NCBI RefSeq assembly: GCF_018143015.1
Contig: NC_054756.1
Span: 19,241,361 to 19,305,360, forward strand
Reading direction: 5' to 3'
Source: Lytechinus variegatus
Lineage: Eukaryota; Echinodermata; Echinoidea; Temnopleuroida; Toxopneustidae
DNA: 64,000 nucleotides
Positions 1 through 11,225 of this stretch are shown here, in pieces. The position numbers and the translations under genes are program-made. Every line of letters starts with the position of its first letter. The stretch's first letter is position 1. Under the pieces are notes generated by a model. That model was not told the origin of the DNA. It saw only the letters and a list, made by a program, of their open reading frames with translations, and did not search any database.

Positions 1-397
1 AAAGGGGGGGTTGTTTTGAGATATTTCTATATATTCTTTTCTTTCATTTCTACTTTATCCATATTCAATTATCCAATATCAAATTGTATTTATGTAATTA
101 AATTGAACATTTTTTTTACGTTTTTATGGCCAAATAAACAATAATAATGATGATGATAAAGTCACATTGATACCATTACCTGTCGTAAATATCGGACAAA
201 TAAAACAAGGTTATTAAACTTTGAAGTTTAGATATATTTTGTAAAAGACACCTACATGCATACCGTCTTGAAAGTAAAATACTTGGGCTGATCATGGTCC
301 CACTTTGCTTTTCTTTATGTTATTACATGTAAATATATACATGTTATTATTCCACCTTTTCGCACAAGTATATATGATACATATATATCTTGTAATT

Positions 398-851
398 TAA
401 AGGACAAGTTCACCCTTGGAAGAAAATTGATGGGAATAGAAATGGGGAAAATCCAAAAAGCATAACAATGAAAATTTCATTAAATTTTTATGCAAAATAA
501 GAAAGTTATAGCTTTTCATCTTTTTATCATTATTTCACAAAGCAGTTTCATCACATTCTGGTCAGTATGAGGAGACTGATGACATTATCCACTCCCTATA
601 TATTTCGATTTTTCCCCCTGACAAATTGTTTTAACATTTTCTTGTTTTGTAAAAATTGAAATGTTGTGTAATATTACATTAAAACAAACAACAGAAATAG
701 TGAGAGACATCATCGACTGTATAATTTGCATATCACTGAGATGTGCATAATTATACCTGTATTGTGGTAAATAGCGATATCTAAAATATCATAATTTTCC
801 TATTTTACAACCGACCATTTTCTTTGTTAATTTGGTGGGGTGGACTTAACA
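398..851. mobile_element. Decayed MITE in the promoter-proximal region
   Basis: The left end reads AAAGGACAAGTTCACCC and the right end GGGGTGGACTTAAC, an imperfect inverted pair. The paralogous copy at 56533-57033 keeps better ends. The interior has the adenine- and thymine-rich stretches typical of this MITE. It resembles, from memory, a very common sea urchin repeat. Confidence 0.5.
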
Positions 852-1158
852 TTTCATCAGTTTCATCAATTATTATCTTAAACATTTAAATCAATTGTAA
901 ATTCGTTTTCTTCATTTCTTCGTCAACAAATTCGAGTGAATATAATTCTTGAATAATAAAATGTGAAAAAATGTAAGGTAATATTACCAATTACACCTCA
1001 GAGAACATAATTATAATGATAACGTGAACAAGATTTTGAATTTTAGAATTATGCAAATTCAAACCATGCTCATTTCTGTAATCTAACCTCTTATCTTGCT
1101 CTGCAAACAAAAGGGAATTGCGCCACGCTGACGAGTTGCTGTAGGAAATTCAAATGAA

Positions 1159-1166
1159 TATATAAG
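1159..1166 (+). promoter_or_regulatory. TATA box of gene 1
   Basis: TATATAAG lies about 50 bases before the start codon at 1212, placing a likely transcription start near 1190. The paralogous exon at 57425 keeps TATAAG at 57351-57356 in the same context, so the element is duplicated with its exon. Confidence 0.55.
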
Positions 1167-1211
1167 GTTTTAAATTTCAAATACATCAGTTCTAAATTTA
1201 CATTTACCACT

Positions 1212-1593
1212 ATGCCATGTCGTGTTTTCCCCCACTTGATAGCCTTCACCTTCACGACTATCCATTTAACGGCTGGGGCAGAAACCCATTTAAACTCCCG
1301 TAATTATCCTGAAGATGAAGACATTCTGGTGAACATCACATCTCCTGCAAACAGCCAAATCCAACTTTATATTACGTTCGATCCAATCCAAACTAATCAT
1401 GGCAATGATGTAGTTTACGTATACGAAGGATGGACATCGAATCAAGTTGTACCAACGAAAAGATGGGATCTATCTGCATCATCTTTCCCGGTGAATATTA
1501 CATCACATGGGTCGTATATATGGATACAATTCAATCGTAACGCTGGCAAACGGAGGGACATCTTTCAGGTTGTTGCATCTTCTCAGATCCGAA
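1212..1593 (+). CDS. Exon 1: signal peptide and divergent CUB domain
   Basis: Opens with ATG and a hydrophobic leader of about 22 residues (MPCRVFPHLIAFTFTTIHLT) followed by AGAET, a plausible signal-peptidase site. A shortened CUB-like domain follows: the ExDILVNITSPANSQIQL strand pair, the VVYVYEGWTS segment that replaces the usual YDxVxIxDG, and SYIWIQFNRNAG near the end. There are sequons (NIT, twice). No domain cysteine pairs are present. The donor GTAAGC at 1594 leaves the exon in phase 1, matching all downstream CUB acceptors. A close copy lies at 57425-57806. The ORF reads on for six codons past the donor, which is intron. Confidence 0.7.
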
Positions 1594-2130
1594 GTAAGCT
1601 AAGTTTACTTTAAATATAATCTGTTAAATAGCTGTATCTAGATTTGTTCAAAAGCAAGGTGTAGAGAGTGGCCACTTAATGTTTTGAAATATTTTACGAT
1701 TAATGCAAATACTTTTTTTACGGTATATTCAACCAATCTTGTCTACTTTAGCCTATTTCGAATGGTGAAGGTAATAATGTAAAAATGACATGCTAAATTG
1801 ACAAGGAAACGAATGAGATTTCCGTTGATATCGGGCATAGTTTTTTGCAAGATCCGTATGACTCTTGTCGGCGAAAAAAGGCTATATGAGTTGATTACAT
1901 CGTTTGTGGTGTCTCTATCTTATTATAGGTCTTTAAACTTTATTAGTTGTAATAATTAAAATCAAACACTTTCTGTCTGTAGTAATGGTTATAACCTGTA
2001 TTTTGTGTAGCGAATCACGGATTCAAATTTATGGATATCTCCTTCTTGGTGACCATGGCATCAAACTGTTTCAGGCCCCATGTCACAGTGGAAATTGACA
2101 AAAGTTGCCAAAAATTGACAAAATTGACCA

Positions 2131-2580
2131 AAGTTGCACAAAATTGTACAAAATTGCATAAACTTTTCACAAAGTTGCTCAAAATTGCGCAAAGTTGTAC
2201 AAAGTTGCATAAACTTTTCACAAAGTTGCACAAAATTGCGCAAAATTGTACAAAGTTGCACAAACTTTTCTCAAAGTTGCACTAAATTGCGCAAAATTGT
2301 ACTAAGTTGCACAAACTTTTCTCAAAGTTGCACTAAATTGCGCAAAATTGTACAAAGTTGCACAAACTTTTCTCAAAGTTGCACTAAATTGCGCAAAATT
2401 GTACAAAGTTGCACAAACTTTTCTCAAAGTTGCACTAAATTGCGCAAAATTGTACAAATTTTTCACAAAGTTGCAAAAAATTGCGTAAAGTTGTACAAAG
2501 TTGCATTAACTTTTCACAAAGTTATGCAAAATTGCGCAAAGGTTCACAAAGTCACATAAAATTGTACTAAGTTCCATTAA
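2131..2580 (+). repeat. 51-bp tandem array at left end of composite element
   Basis: Words such as TTGCACAAAATTG and CAAACTTTTCTC recur; the latter starts at about 2261, 2312, 2363 and 2414, giving a period of 51. Open frames across it are by-products of a period divisible by three. Confidence 0.85.
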
Positions 2581-3576
2581 CTTCTCACAAAATTCCACTT
2601 TCTGCTCCCTTCCCCAAAATGAATTAAAACTTGAATTCTAGCTGCACCATTGAAAACACTTGTGCGAAGTTGCAATGCAAAGCTTTGCACGTGTGCATTA
2701 ACGTAATCGTGCACAATTAAACATGCATCGCAACTGCTCGAGTACATGTACGTAACATGTGTCTTGATGATGGTATTGGTATGATACGTAGAATTTTTAA
2801 TTATTGTAGATAAAATGAAGCTTTTGAAGCCATTGCTTAACTAACGATAAAGATTACTACTATGGTGTTAGAAAAGTTGTGGAAATACTTGACAAATAAC
2901 ACAGCTTTAGTGAGTTTATTAGTTTTTATTATAGCTTAGTATGCCATCATACAGATACACTGAGAGGGATTAAAGTGATTAATTGTTTCTGCCTTACACT
3001 TAAACTCTATATACCCATCATCTTTGTTTATCACTTTTAACCAGTAATAACTATTCACTTTTAATGTAAAAGAAATGGGTCAATTGCCGGTGTTCATCAA
3101 TGTTCAAGTATACAAGAAATGAAGGGCACAATTGTAAATGAAAAAAAAAGACTGGTAAATAAGCTATTGGCAAAGGAAAATAGGTAGTGAAAAAATTTAG
3201 GCAAGTGAAAAAGTTAGGCAAGTGAAATGTTAGGCAATTGAAAAAGTTAAGAAATCAACTGCTTCAAATTATATCGGATTTTTATGCGACTCACATATAC
3301 AGTGTGTTCCTAAAAAAAAGGTAATCGAAGTTCAAAGGTCAATCATTTCAAAAGTATATGGTTTATTTTTGTAATTTGTTTACTAAACTACTAAGTAACT
3401 CATCAGCTTTAATCTGAGACATTGTTTACGTCCAAACTGTAATGGGTCACACAGTTAGGGTCCTTTGAAGGTGATAGGTACAAAACCCATTTTTTCCAAG
3501 TTTTTCGTTTCTAGGGTATGAAACCAACTTTTTATAAATTGTTGGTTTCATAGTGTAAATCCCTTTCATATAAAGT
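2581..3576. other. Interior of composite element, no gene
   Basis: AT-rich sequence with stop codons in all frames. Only short repeats of GGCAAGTGAAAAAGTTA type (3190-3250) stand out. Confidence 0.5.
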
Positions 3577-3580
3577 GGGG

Positions 3581-5429
3581 TGTCTGGAAAACGAAGACCG
3601 AAGACCGGGGACACGTATCACACTCGTGTGAAAGCGTTTGCAGTTCACGCACGAAGTGTGTACAAAGCAGTGCAAAGTGTGTACAAAACACGTGCGCGGG
3701 TTAGAATGGACTTTGGACCTTGCCCCCTACACAGTCATGTTCTCCCATTGAGATAACGCATGTCCCCGGTCTTCGATCTTCGTTTTCCAGACCTGTTGTT
3801 GGGTGTCTGGAAAACGAAGACAGAAGACCGGGGATCGCATCATTATATCCGTCTAGCTAAAATAAACCATTATTATATTCAGATCAAATTCAGGAATTTT
3901 CTGATATTGGATATGTAATCAGTTATGATTGGTTGATAAGTTAATGATTAATTGTAAGGATATCAGCTAGGGCATAATTAATACATAACAATTATAACGT
4001 ACAATCATAGAGTTATATAAACCTAAAGTATTTAACTCTATGCGTACAATACACCTCATACTGCGCAATCACGTACAAGCAGTCTCAACTTAACTGCCGT
4101 TTGCAACTACCATTGACATTACGCGTGTCCCCGGTCTTCGATCTTCGTTTTCCAGACCTGTTGTTGGGTGTCTGGAAAACGAAGACAGAAGACCGGGGAT
4201 CGCATCCGTCTAGCTAAAATTATATTCGAATCAAATTCAGGAATATTCTGATATTGGATATGTAATCAGTTATGATTGGTTGATAAGTTATGGTTATTTG
4301 TGTGAATGGTTCTAGGACAATTACCCCCCGGACAATTACCCCGGACAACTACCCCCCGGACAATCACCCCCGGACAATTCCCCCCGGACAACTACCCCCC
4401 GAACAACTACCCCCGGACAATAAGCCCCCCGAGGACACTTACCCCCCGGACAATTATCCTCGAGGACAAGTACCCACTGGACAATTACCCTCGAGGACAA
4501 TTATCCCCCGGACAATTACCCCTGCCTGAGAACAATTACGTACAAGCAGTCTCAACTTAACTGCCGTTTGCAACTATTTTACTACCATTGCCATTACGCG
4601 TGTCCCCGGTCTTCGGTCTTCGTTTTCCAAACCTGTTGTTGGGTGTCTGGAAAACGAAGACAGAAGACCGGGAATCGATCGCGTATAATTTTGTCTAGCT
4701 AAGATAGGCCTATAATATTCAGCACCATTTTCAAGAATATTTTGATCTTGGATACGTCATCTGCTATGATTGGCTGCGGATAAGTTATGGTTATTTGTGT
4801 GAATGGTTCTAGGACAATTACCCCCCGGACAATTACCCCCGGACAATTACCCCCGAGGACAATTACCCCCCGGACAATTACCCCCCGGACAATCACCCCC
4901 GGACAATTTCCCCCGGACAACTACCCCCCGAAAAACCACCCCCGGACAATAAGCCCCCGAGGACACTTACCCCCCGGACAATTATCCTCGAGGACAAGTA
5001 CCCACTGGACAATTACCCTCGAGGACAATTATCCCCCGGACAATTACCCCTGCCTGAGAACAATTACGTACAAGCAGTCTCAACTTAACTGCCGTTTGCA
5101 ACTATTTTACTACCATTGCCATTACGCGTGTCCCCGGTCTTCGTTTTCCAGACCTGTTGTTGGGTGTCTGGAAAACGAAGACAGAAGACCGGGGATCGCA
5201 TCCGTCTAGCTAAAATAAACCATTATTATATTCAAATCAAATTCAGGAATATTCTGATATTGGATATGTAATCAGTTATGATTGGTTGATAAGTTGATGA
5301 TTAATTGTATGGATATCGTGATGTGAATGATAATTGATTGAGCAATATATCGCGCTCAGCTGGCATTTGCAATTTTACTACCATTGACATAACACATGTC
5401 CCCGGTCTTCGATCTTCGTTTTCCAGACC
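3581..5429. repeat. Tandem array of five fold-back units
   Basis: Each unit opens with TGTCTGGAAAACGAAGAC followed by GAAGACCGGGGA and closes with the inverted form (TCCCCGGTCTTCG, then TTTTCCAGACC). Closed units run about 3581-3793, 3804-4157, 4169-4635, 4644-5152 and 5165-5429; a sixth opens at 5440 with no closing end. Between units lies the same decamer TGTTGTTGGG. Units 3, 4 and 6 contain pyrimidine-rich GGACAATT arrays. Confidence 0.8.
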
Positions 5430-5850
5430 TGTTGTTGGGTGTCTGGAAAACGAAGACGGAAGACCGGGGATCGATCGCGTATAATTTTGTCTAGCTAAGA
5501 TAGGCCTATAATATTCAGCACCATTTTCAAGAATATTTTGATCTTTGATACGTCATCTGCTATGATTGGCTGCGGATAAGTTATGGTTATTTGTGTGAAT
5601 GGTTCTAGGACAATTACCCCCCGGACAACTACCCCCGGACAATTACCCCCGGAGAACTACCCCCCGGACAATCACCCCCGGACAATTCCCCCGGACAACT
5701 ACCCCCCGAACAACTACCCCCGGACAATAAGCCCCCCGAGGACACTTACCCCCCGGACAATTATCCTCGAGGACAATTACCCTGGACAATAACCCCCGAG
5801 GACAATTATCCCCCGGACAATTTCCCCTGCCTGAGGACAATTACCCCCAT
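4313..5850. repeat. GGACAATTACCCCC arrays (three blocks)
   Basis: Imperfect 13-16 bp repeats at about 4313-4525, 4811-5060 and 5607-5850, embedded in the fold-back units. Long frames rich in Pro and Thr here are repeat artefacts. Confidence 0.8.
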
Positions 5851-6473
5851 AAAATCATCCCTTCTCTCCAGCATCAATGTTAGAAGCGGGACCCTTTTTA
5901 AGTTTTGGTCGGTGGCACAGGTTTTTCGAAATATTTTCTACTTTATCTTACCTTGATAATTTTTCTTTCTCTTTGATATTGCTCTTTTTCCTATTCTCTC
6001 ACTTTCTTCTTTTTTCCGTTTTTTTTTGTTTAGCGGCGCCTTCTGCATCATGAAAAATGGGGGGGGGGGGGGTCTTGCACCCGAAATCTCCCGTTTGGCT
6101 ATGTATATATTCATCAGAAAATGTGTAAACTGGCCCTCATACTAAGTTTTCATAGATCAATTGAACACGATTAGTCATAATAATCACAAATGCTGAATAT
6201 CTCCGATTCCAACTGATCTGATTTTTTGAATATTTATTTTGTGTTCAATTTCAGGAAAGATATCAGGCAAATAGATAAAACGTAAAAAGACACCTTTATA
6301 GGTAAAAATATATTGAAAGTCGATAACGCATCTATCAACACTAACACTGTCAAGTAGGACTTATAATCCTGTCATTTTAAAACAATTCAACAAATAAGAA
6401 GCTAAAAATTATGAAACGATTGGTGCACATTCCAGCAAGCTCAAAAACTTTATGCAAAGATAATACAAACAAG

Positions 6474-6526
6474 AACACCTTGTAATTTTACCATTTAGGC
6501 CCTAAATGGTAAAATTACAAGGTGTT
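6474..6526. repeat. Perfect 53-bp palindrome
   Basis: Two 26-base arms (AACACCTTGTAATTTTACC, then ATTTAGG) flank a single central C with no mismatch. It would form a cruciform or RNA hairpin. Flanking 5860-6470 and 6530-6880 show no gene. Confidence 0.8.
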
Positions 6527-6879
6527 TTTTGTGTTTTACTCTTGGGTGAAAGCAACATTAAAGAAGGAAATTAAGTACCAAAATTACTAAATTGTAAACA
6601 ATTGTAAAGAATATGACATAATCAAAAACTGATTTTTCTAAACAAATTGGCAATCATGACAGTAAACAATTCGTTTAAGATGCATTTTAAGGACGGCACA
6701 TAAGAATTTATAAAGAAGTAGACCTATGCAAATCAAATAATGCGACTGAGCAGCGTGAGCTGAAAATGTTAATATTTAGACCTAAAAAGGACATTTTACA
6801 GAGCACTTTCAAGAAAAAATCAATTTGTAAATTGAAAAAATAATGAAAGCTCGATATCCGAGATAAAATATGTTTTGTA

Positions 6880-7030
6880 TATTAACTTCAAATCTTGATA
6901 TTTTAAGCTCCATATATGTGAGCGCGAAGCGCGAGCTGAAAATTTTTGGAATTGCATGTATATATTTTAACCTGAAAATTGACTATTCTGGGCAATGTTT
7001 GTGAACCTGAACAAGATGCGTCTGTAATTA
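6880..7030 (-). mobile_element. Antisense fragment of the GCTCGCGC repeat family
   Basis: Read on the minus strand it has the family's TTCAGGTTCACAAACATTG and CTCGCGCTTCGCGCTC words also seen near 7870-7990 on the plus strand. The family element starting at 7031 therefore sits next to or inside an older, opposite-facing copy. Confidence 0.5.
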
Positions 7031-7239
7031 GGGGACATCCCGATAGACCGCGGGTCCGATAGTCCGCGGGTCCGATAGACCGCGGGTCCGATATTCCGCA
7101 GTGCGTGTAAAATTATGATCAGATATATCATATGTCATCGAGAGGTCCAAAGGTCAAAGGATACGAGACCATGGGGTTCTATCAGGTGCGGATCCATGGG
7201 GGGGCGAGGGGGAACTGCCTCACCCCCCTTCCCCCCGCT

Positions 7240-7740
7240 CAAAAAAAGAGGGGGGGGGGAGGGGAAAAGGAGAGAATAAAAAGAGAGAGGAAGATGGGAA
7301 AAGAAGATAATAAAAAAGAGAGTAAGAGGGGGAAAGGAAAGACAAAGAAAAAGGGAGAAGAACATGGGGAAAGAAGAGAAAAAAGAGAGGACGGAAAAGG
7401 AAGAGAAGAAAAGAAAGCTAGGAGAAAGGAAAAGGAGGAAAAAGAAGAAGAAAAAAAGAGGAAGGAAGAGAATATTTAAATAGAGAGGAAGATGGGAAGA
7501 AAGATACGAAAAAGAGAGATAGAGGAAGAGGGGAAAAGAAGAGAATATAGAGAGAGAGAGTGGAAGGGAAGTGGAAAGGAAAGAAAAAGAAAAGAGGGAT
7601 AAGTAATGGGGGAAAGAGAAAAAAGAGGAAGAGGGAAAAGAAAAAAAAAGAAAGGAAAAGAAGAAGAAAAAAAAGGAAGAGAATAATATTAAAAAGAGAG
7701 AAAGATGGGAAGAAAGATAAAAAAGGAGAGATGGAAATGA
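7240..7740 (+). repeat. Polypurine low-complexity tract
   Basis: About 500 bases almost entirely of A and G (GAAAAGGAGAGAAG type). The matching tract lies at 43010-43520 in copy 2. The Lys/Glu/Arg-rich frames here, and Ser/Phe-rich ones opposite, are not genes. Confidence 0.85.
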
Positions 7741-7867
7741 ATGTCGAATGTCCCATTGGGGGATTTGAATCTCATCTTTTTAGGTTGGAATATCAAAAAT
7801 TTTCACTTTAATCGTTGAAATATGTATCGTATTGATGACTAACTTTTCGACCAGTCCATAATATTTA

Positions 7868-10800
7868 ACATTTCTGCTCGCGCTTCGCGCTCATGGTAAT
7901 TATCTAGTTACATACGCGTCCTGTTCAGGTTCTCAAACATTGCCCAGAATGTTAAATTTTCAGGACAATATACATGAAATTTAATTTTTAGCTTGCATAT
8001 GGCTTATGAGATTATAACACATTTATGTTGCTTATAAAGTAAATCTAGGAAATGACTGTGAGGACATGGGCGTTTGCCCCCCCCCCCAACAAAAAAGAGA
8101 GAATCAAGGCTAAGAAAAAATAGAGAGAAAAGGAAAGGGATTAGGATGAAATATACTATTATTTTCCAAATATTATGTCAAAATCTATCACAACCTTGTA
8201 TTTTTGTAATAAAAGTGTCAACATATTTGCTTGCTCGCTTCGCTCACTGCCAACTTCTTATTAATTTTATGCGATACGCCATATCGAGCCCCCTCGAAAT
8301 TGTTGGCTCATTATGGCACTTGGACAAATCAACTTTGAGCGGCCGATCGGGGAAAATATGGGTGAAAAAATGGCCCCTCCCCCTATTGGCGGAAGCTGGG
8401 TCCGTCCCTGACTTAGGCTTTCAGGATAAAATACAGGAAAATTCTATTTAAAAAATCAGATCGCGCTTCGCGTTCTCATTATTTATTTAGGCCTTGCGAG
8501 AAACCTCAATGTGTTTTTCAAGAATAAAATCTCAGATTTTCTTTAACGTCTACCCCCCCCCATTTCATTTATTTTTTTATCTTGGTGCCCTTGCCCCCCC
8601 CCCTGCACCCATGCTGAATAAATACGCTACTGATGGGGATAATTAGTCGAGATTGCATATTTCCTAGAGGTTATCATTGATAATATTGAAGGGTATACTA
8701 AAACAACAGTACAGAAACTACAGCTCCCGTTCACAATATTCTAGTAGGGCCTACTCTGGTGAGAAGTTTAACCAAATTGAACCCCCCCCCAAAAAAAAAA
8801 AATCACTCGTGCTTCGCACTCCCATTGATATTACATCATGGGCGGAAATCCCAGGGGGGACGTGTCCCACCTACTCAAAATAGTAGGGGGACACAATATC
8901 AAATGTCCCCCTACTATTTTGGTCTTTGATAATCATAGAAATACATCATTCTAAATCGAAATAAAACATGTATTTTGGGACGAGATGATCTTACTTTGGC
9001 GTTGATAACCTTTTCCCCCACCCCTTGTCCCCATAGGCGGATCAAGGGGGCCGAGCCCCCCCCCCCCCCCCTTGGCGGAGCAAAAAAAGAAAAAAAAGGA
9101 AAAGAAGAAGGGAAAAAGGATGAAAAAAGAGAGGAGAAAAGGAAGACAAAGACGACGAAGGCATAAAATAAGATGAGGGGAAGACTTGGAAAATAAAAAG
9201 AATCTTTCGTGCAACTATATAAAACTTTCGCTCGCGCTTCGCGCTCACATTGCCTATTAGGTGATTTACATATCTTGTTCAATATGGAGTTCGAATATCA
9301 AGTTTGGAAAACAATATACAACACATATTTCACCTCGGAAATCGAACTTTCATTGTTTTGTGTAATTTACAATTGGTTTTTAAAAAGTGCTCTGTAAAAA
9401 TGTCAATTTTATGGTTTGAATGTTAACATTTGCTGCTTGCGCTACGCGCTCGCAAATTTTGATTTATCAGGTACCTATATTTTTGTGTAATCCATAAAGT
9501 TTTCAAAATATCCCTTTTCTGGTCTGATTGTTAAGACGCATCAGCTAGCGCGCTGCACGCTCGCATTTTGATTGGCGAGTTATATAAATGTTTCAATTTT
9601 GTTTATACAACAAACTACTTAAAATCCCCTTTTCATGACAGTTTATCAAAAATTATAGCTCGCGACTTGCGCTCGCATTAATGGTTAAAAATATATAAAC
9701 TGATGCATTCTATTCATAATCACAAAAGTGAAATGTCCAGTTTTATGCCATGATATCATCAGATTTCGCGCCCTCATTAGGCATTAATAAATATGATATC
9801 AATTTAATAATTGAATTGTCCCTTTGTTTCATCTCGCGCTTATTTAGATGAATAGGAAGATAGTCATCATTTTCATATGATGGCATGTCGTAAGGATGTC
9901 CCGGTCCTATGTCAAAATTCAAAGTAATAATAATATCAGCTCTTTTTTAAGTGCGATCCATATCAACCTTACAATTTTTCTACTAAGTGCTAGAAATATT
10001 AAGCTGAAATTGACTCCTTTTTTCAGATCGGACTATCAAAGTTTCATGATTTTCATGATTAAAGTTGTATTCAGAATGCCTAGATTCTAGGTCTAAATAT
10101 GAAACACAATCGCGCATGTTTATTCAGATACCCAACTTGTTCTCTAATTTAAATTAGTTTCAGATCACAATATCAAAAATTTTCTGCTCGCGCTTTGTGC
10201 TCGCATTATTAATGTAGGTAGACGCCATATTAATCATCCTTTTGATGATTTTCAAAACATGAACAGAGTGGCCCACTTTTAGGTCTAAATCTCGATTTTT
10301 TTTTTCTGCTCGCGCTTCGCGCTCGTATCAATCGTTAAATTACATAGCTATCCTGTTCACGATTACAAAACTGATTGAAATTTTCCATTCTTTCTTTAAA
10401 AAAGTTCAAAAATGTTCAGCTCGCGCTTCGCGCTCGCATTTTTTGATTGTTGAAATATGTGACGCCTTCATGGCTAAGTGCAAGCAGTCCTTAATAGGTA
10501 CCAGTTTAAAACGTATAACTTTTTTTTGCTCGCGCTTTGCGCTCGTATTATTAATACTCATATTTTTTTAGGATTTTCAAATCATGAATAGAGTGTCTCG
10601 TTCAGTAAATAATATAGGACTAAATTTAGAAATTTTCCGCTCGCGCTTCGCACTTGCTTTAATTGTTTACTCATATACCTATTCTGCTTGATTAAAAAAG
10701 TGCTAAGAATTTCCTTTCTTTGGGTGAAAATTTCAAAAAGATTCAGCTTGCGCTTCGCGCTCGCATTATTGGATTGTTAAATGCTACTTTAACAGGTATC

Positions 10801-10965
10801 TTTTTCATCAGTTCATTTCCCCTTGCGCTTTGCGTTCGTAGTAATTATTAAGTTGCATACATGTCTTTTTCAGGATAACAAAAATTGCCCAGTATCAGTT
10901 CAAATTTTAGGAAAAAAATACATAAAATTCCCCCAAAAATTAGCTCGCGCTTCGCGCTCGCATCA
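7868..10965 (+). repeat. Dispersed palindromic CTCGCGCTTCGCGCTCGC motifs
   Basis: A near-palindromic 18-20 bp word recurs roughly every 90-350 bp (for example near 7877, 9228, 10187, 10305, 10418, 10527, 10746 and 10942) inside AT-rich filler with shared words such as TTTTAGGTCTAAAT. This looks like a degenerate satellite within the element. Confidence 0.7.
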
Positions 10966-11225
10966 TATAAATGAGGATTATGATATTATGTATTAATTTA
11001 TAAGAATAAAGCCAAGAAGTGACTAATGAGGACTACGCCTTCAAAGAAACAAACAAAAATTATCTCCGAGCTGCCGATCGGGGAAAATATGGCTGAAACA
11101 AATTTCCGACCCACCCAGCCCCCCCCCCCCCCCATTTGGCGAAGGCTGGAACCACTCCTGTGTCCCCCCTACCTTTTGGTATTTATGTATTCATGGATTT
11201 TTTTTTCAAGAACACATTAAAAAGT

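Larger units (their letters stand above)
1..2073 (+). repeat. Segmental duplication, copy 1 (5' part)
   Basis: From base 1 to the transposon at 2074 this segment matches 56133-58312 almost continuously: G-run start, MITE, promoter, first exon and start of intron. The match resumes at 15649 after the inserted element. The window begins exactly at the G-run that joins neighbouring units at 56133, so another unit probably lies just upstream. Confidence 0.85.
7031..11225 (+). mobile_element. Copy 1 of the 8-bp-duplication DNA element, right end missing
   Basis: Begins GGGGACATCCCGATAGACCG, identical to the start of the element at 42721, and matches it collinearly through the purine tract, the CTCGCGCTTCGCGCTC repeats and GAACACATTAAAAAGTGGTCT near 11225. 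The rest, including the right inverted repeat, is absent. It is about 500 bases longer than copy 2 between 10440 and 10960. No transposase is visible. Nested in the 13.6 kb element. Confidence 0.75.

Noticed and set aside
2134-2559. Open frame of 141 codons with HKxxQNC repeats
   Set aside because: Produced by a 51-bp tandem array; several frames on both strands are open in the same place.
4290-5792. Pro/Thr-rich frames (TITPxQLPP)
   Set aside because: Translation of GGACAATTACCCCC repeats in more than one frame; no start context or splice sites.
7132-7811. Lys/Glu-rich frames and the same at 42885-43479
   Set aside because: Polypurine low-complexity tracts, open on both strands.
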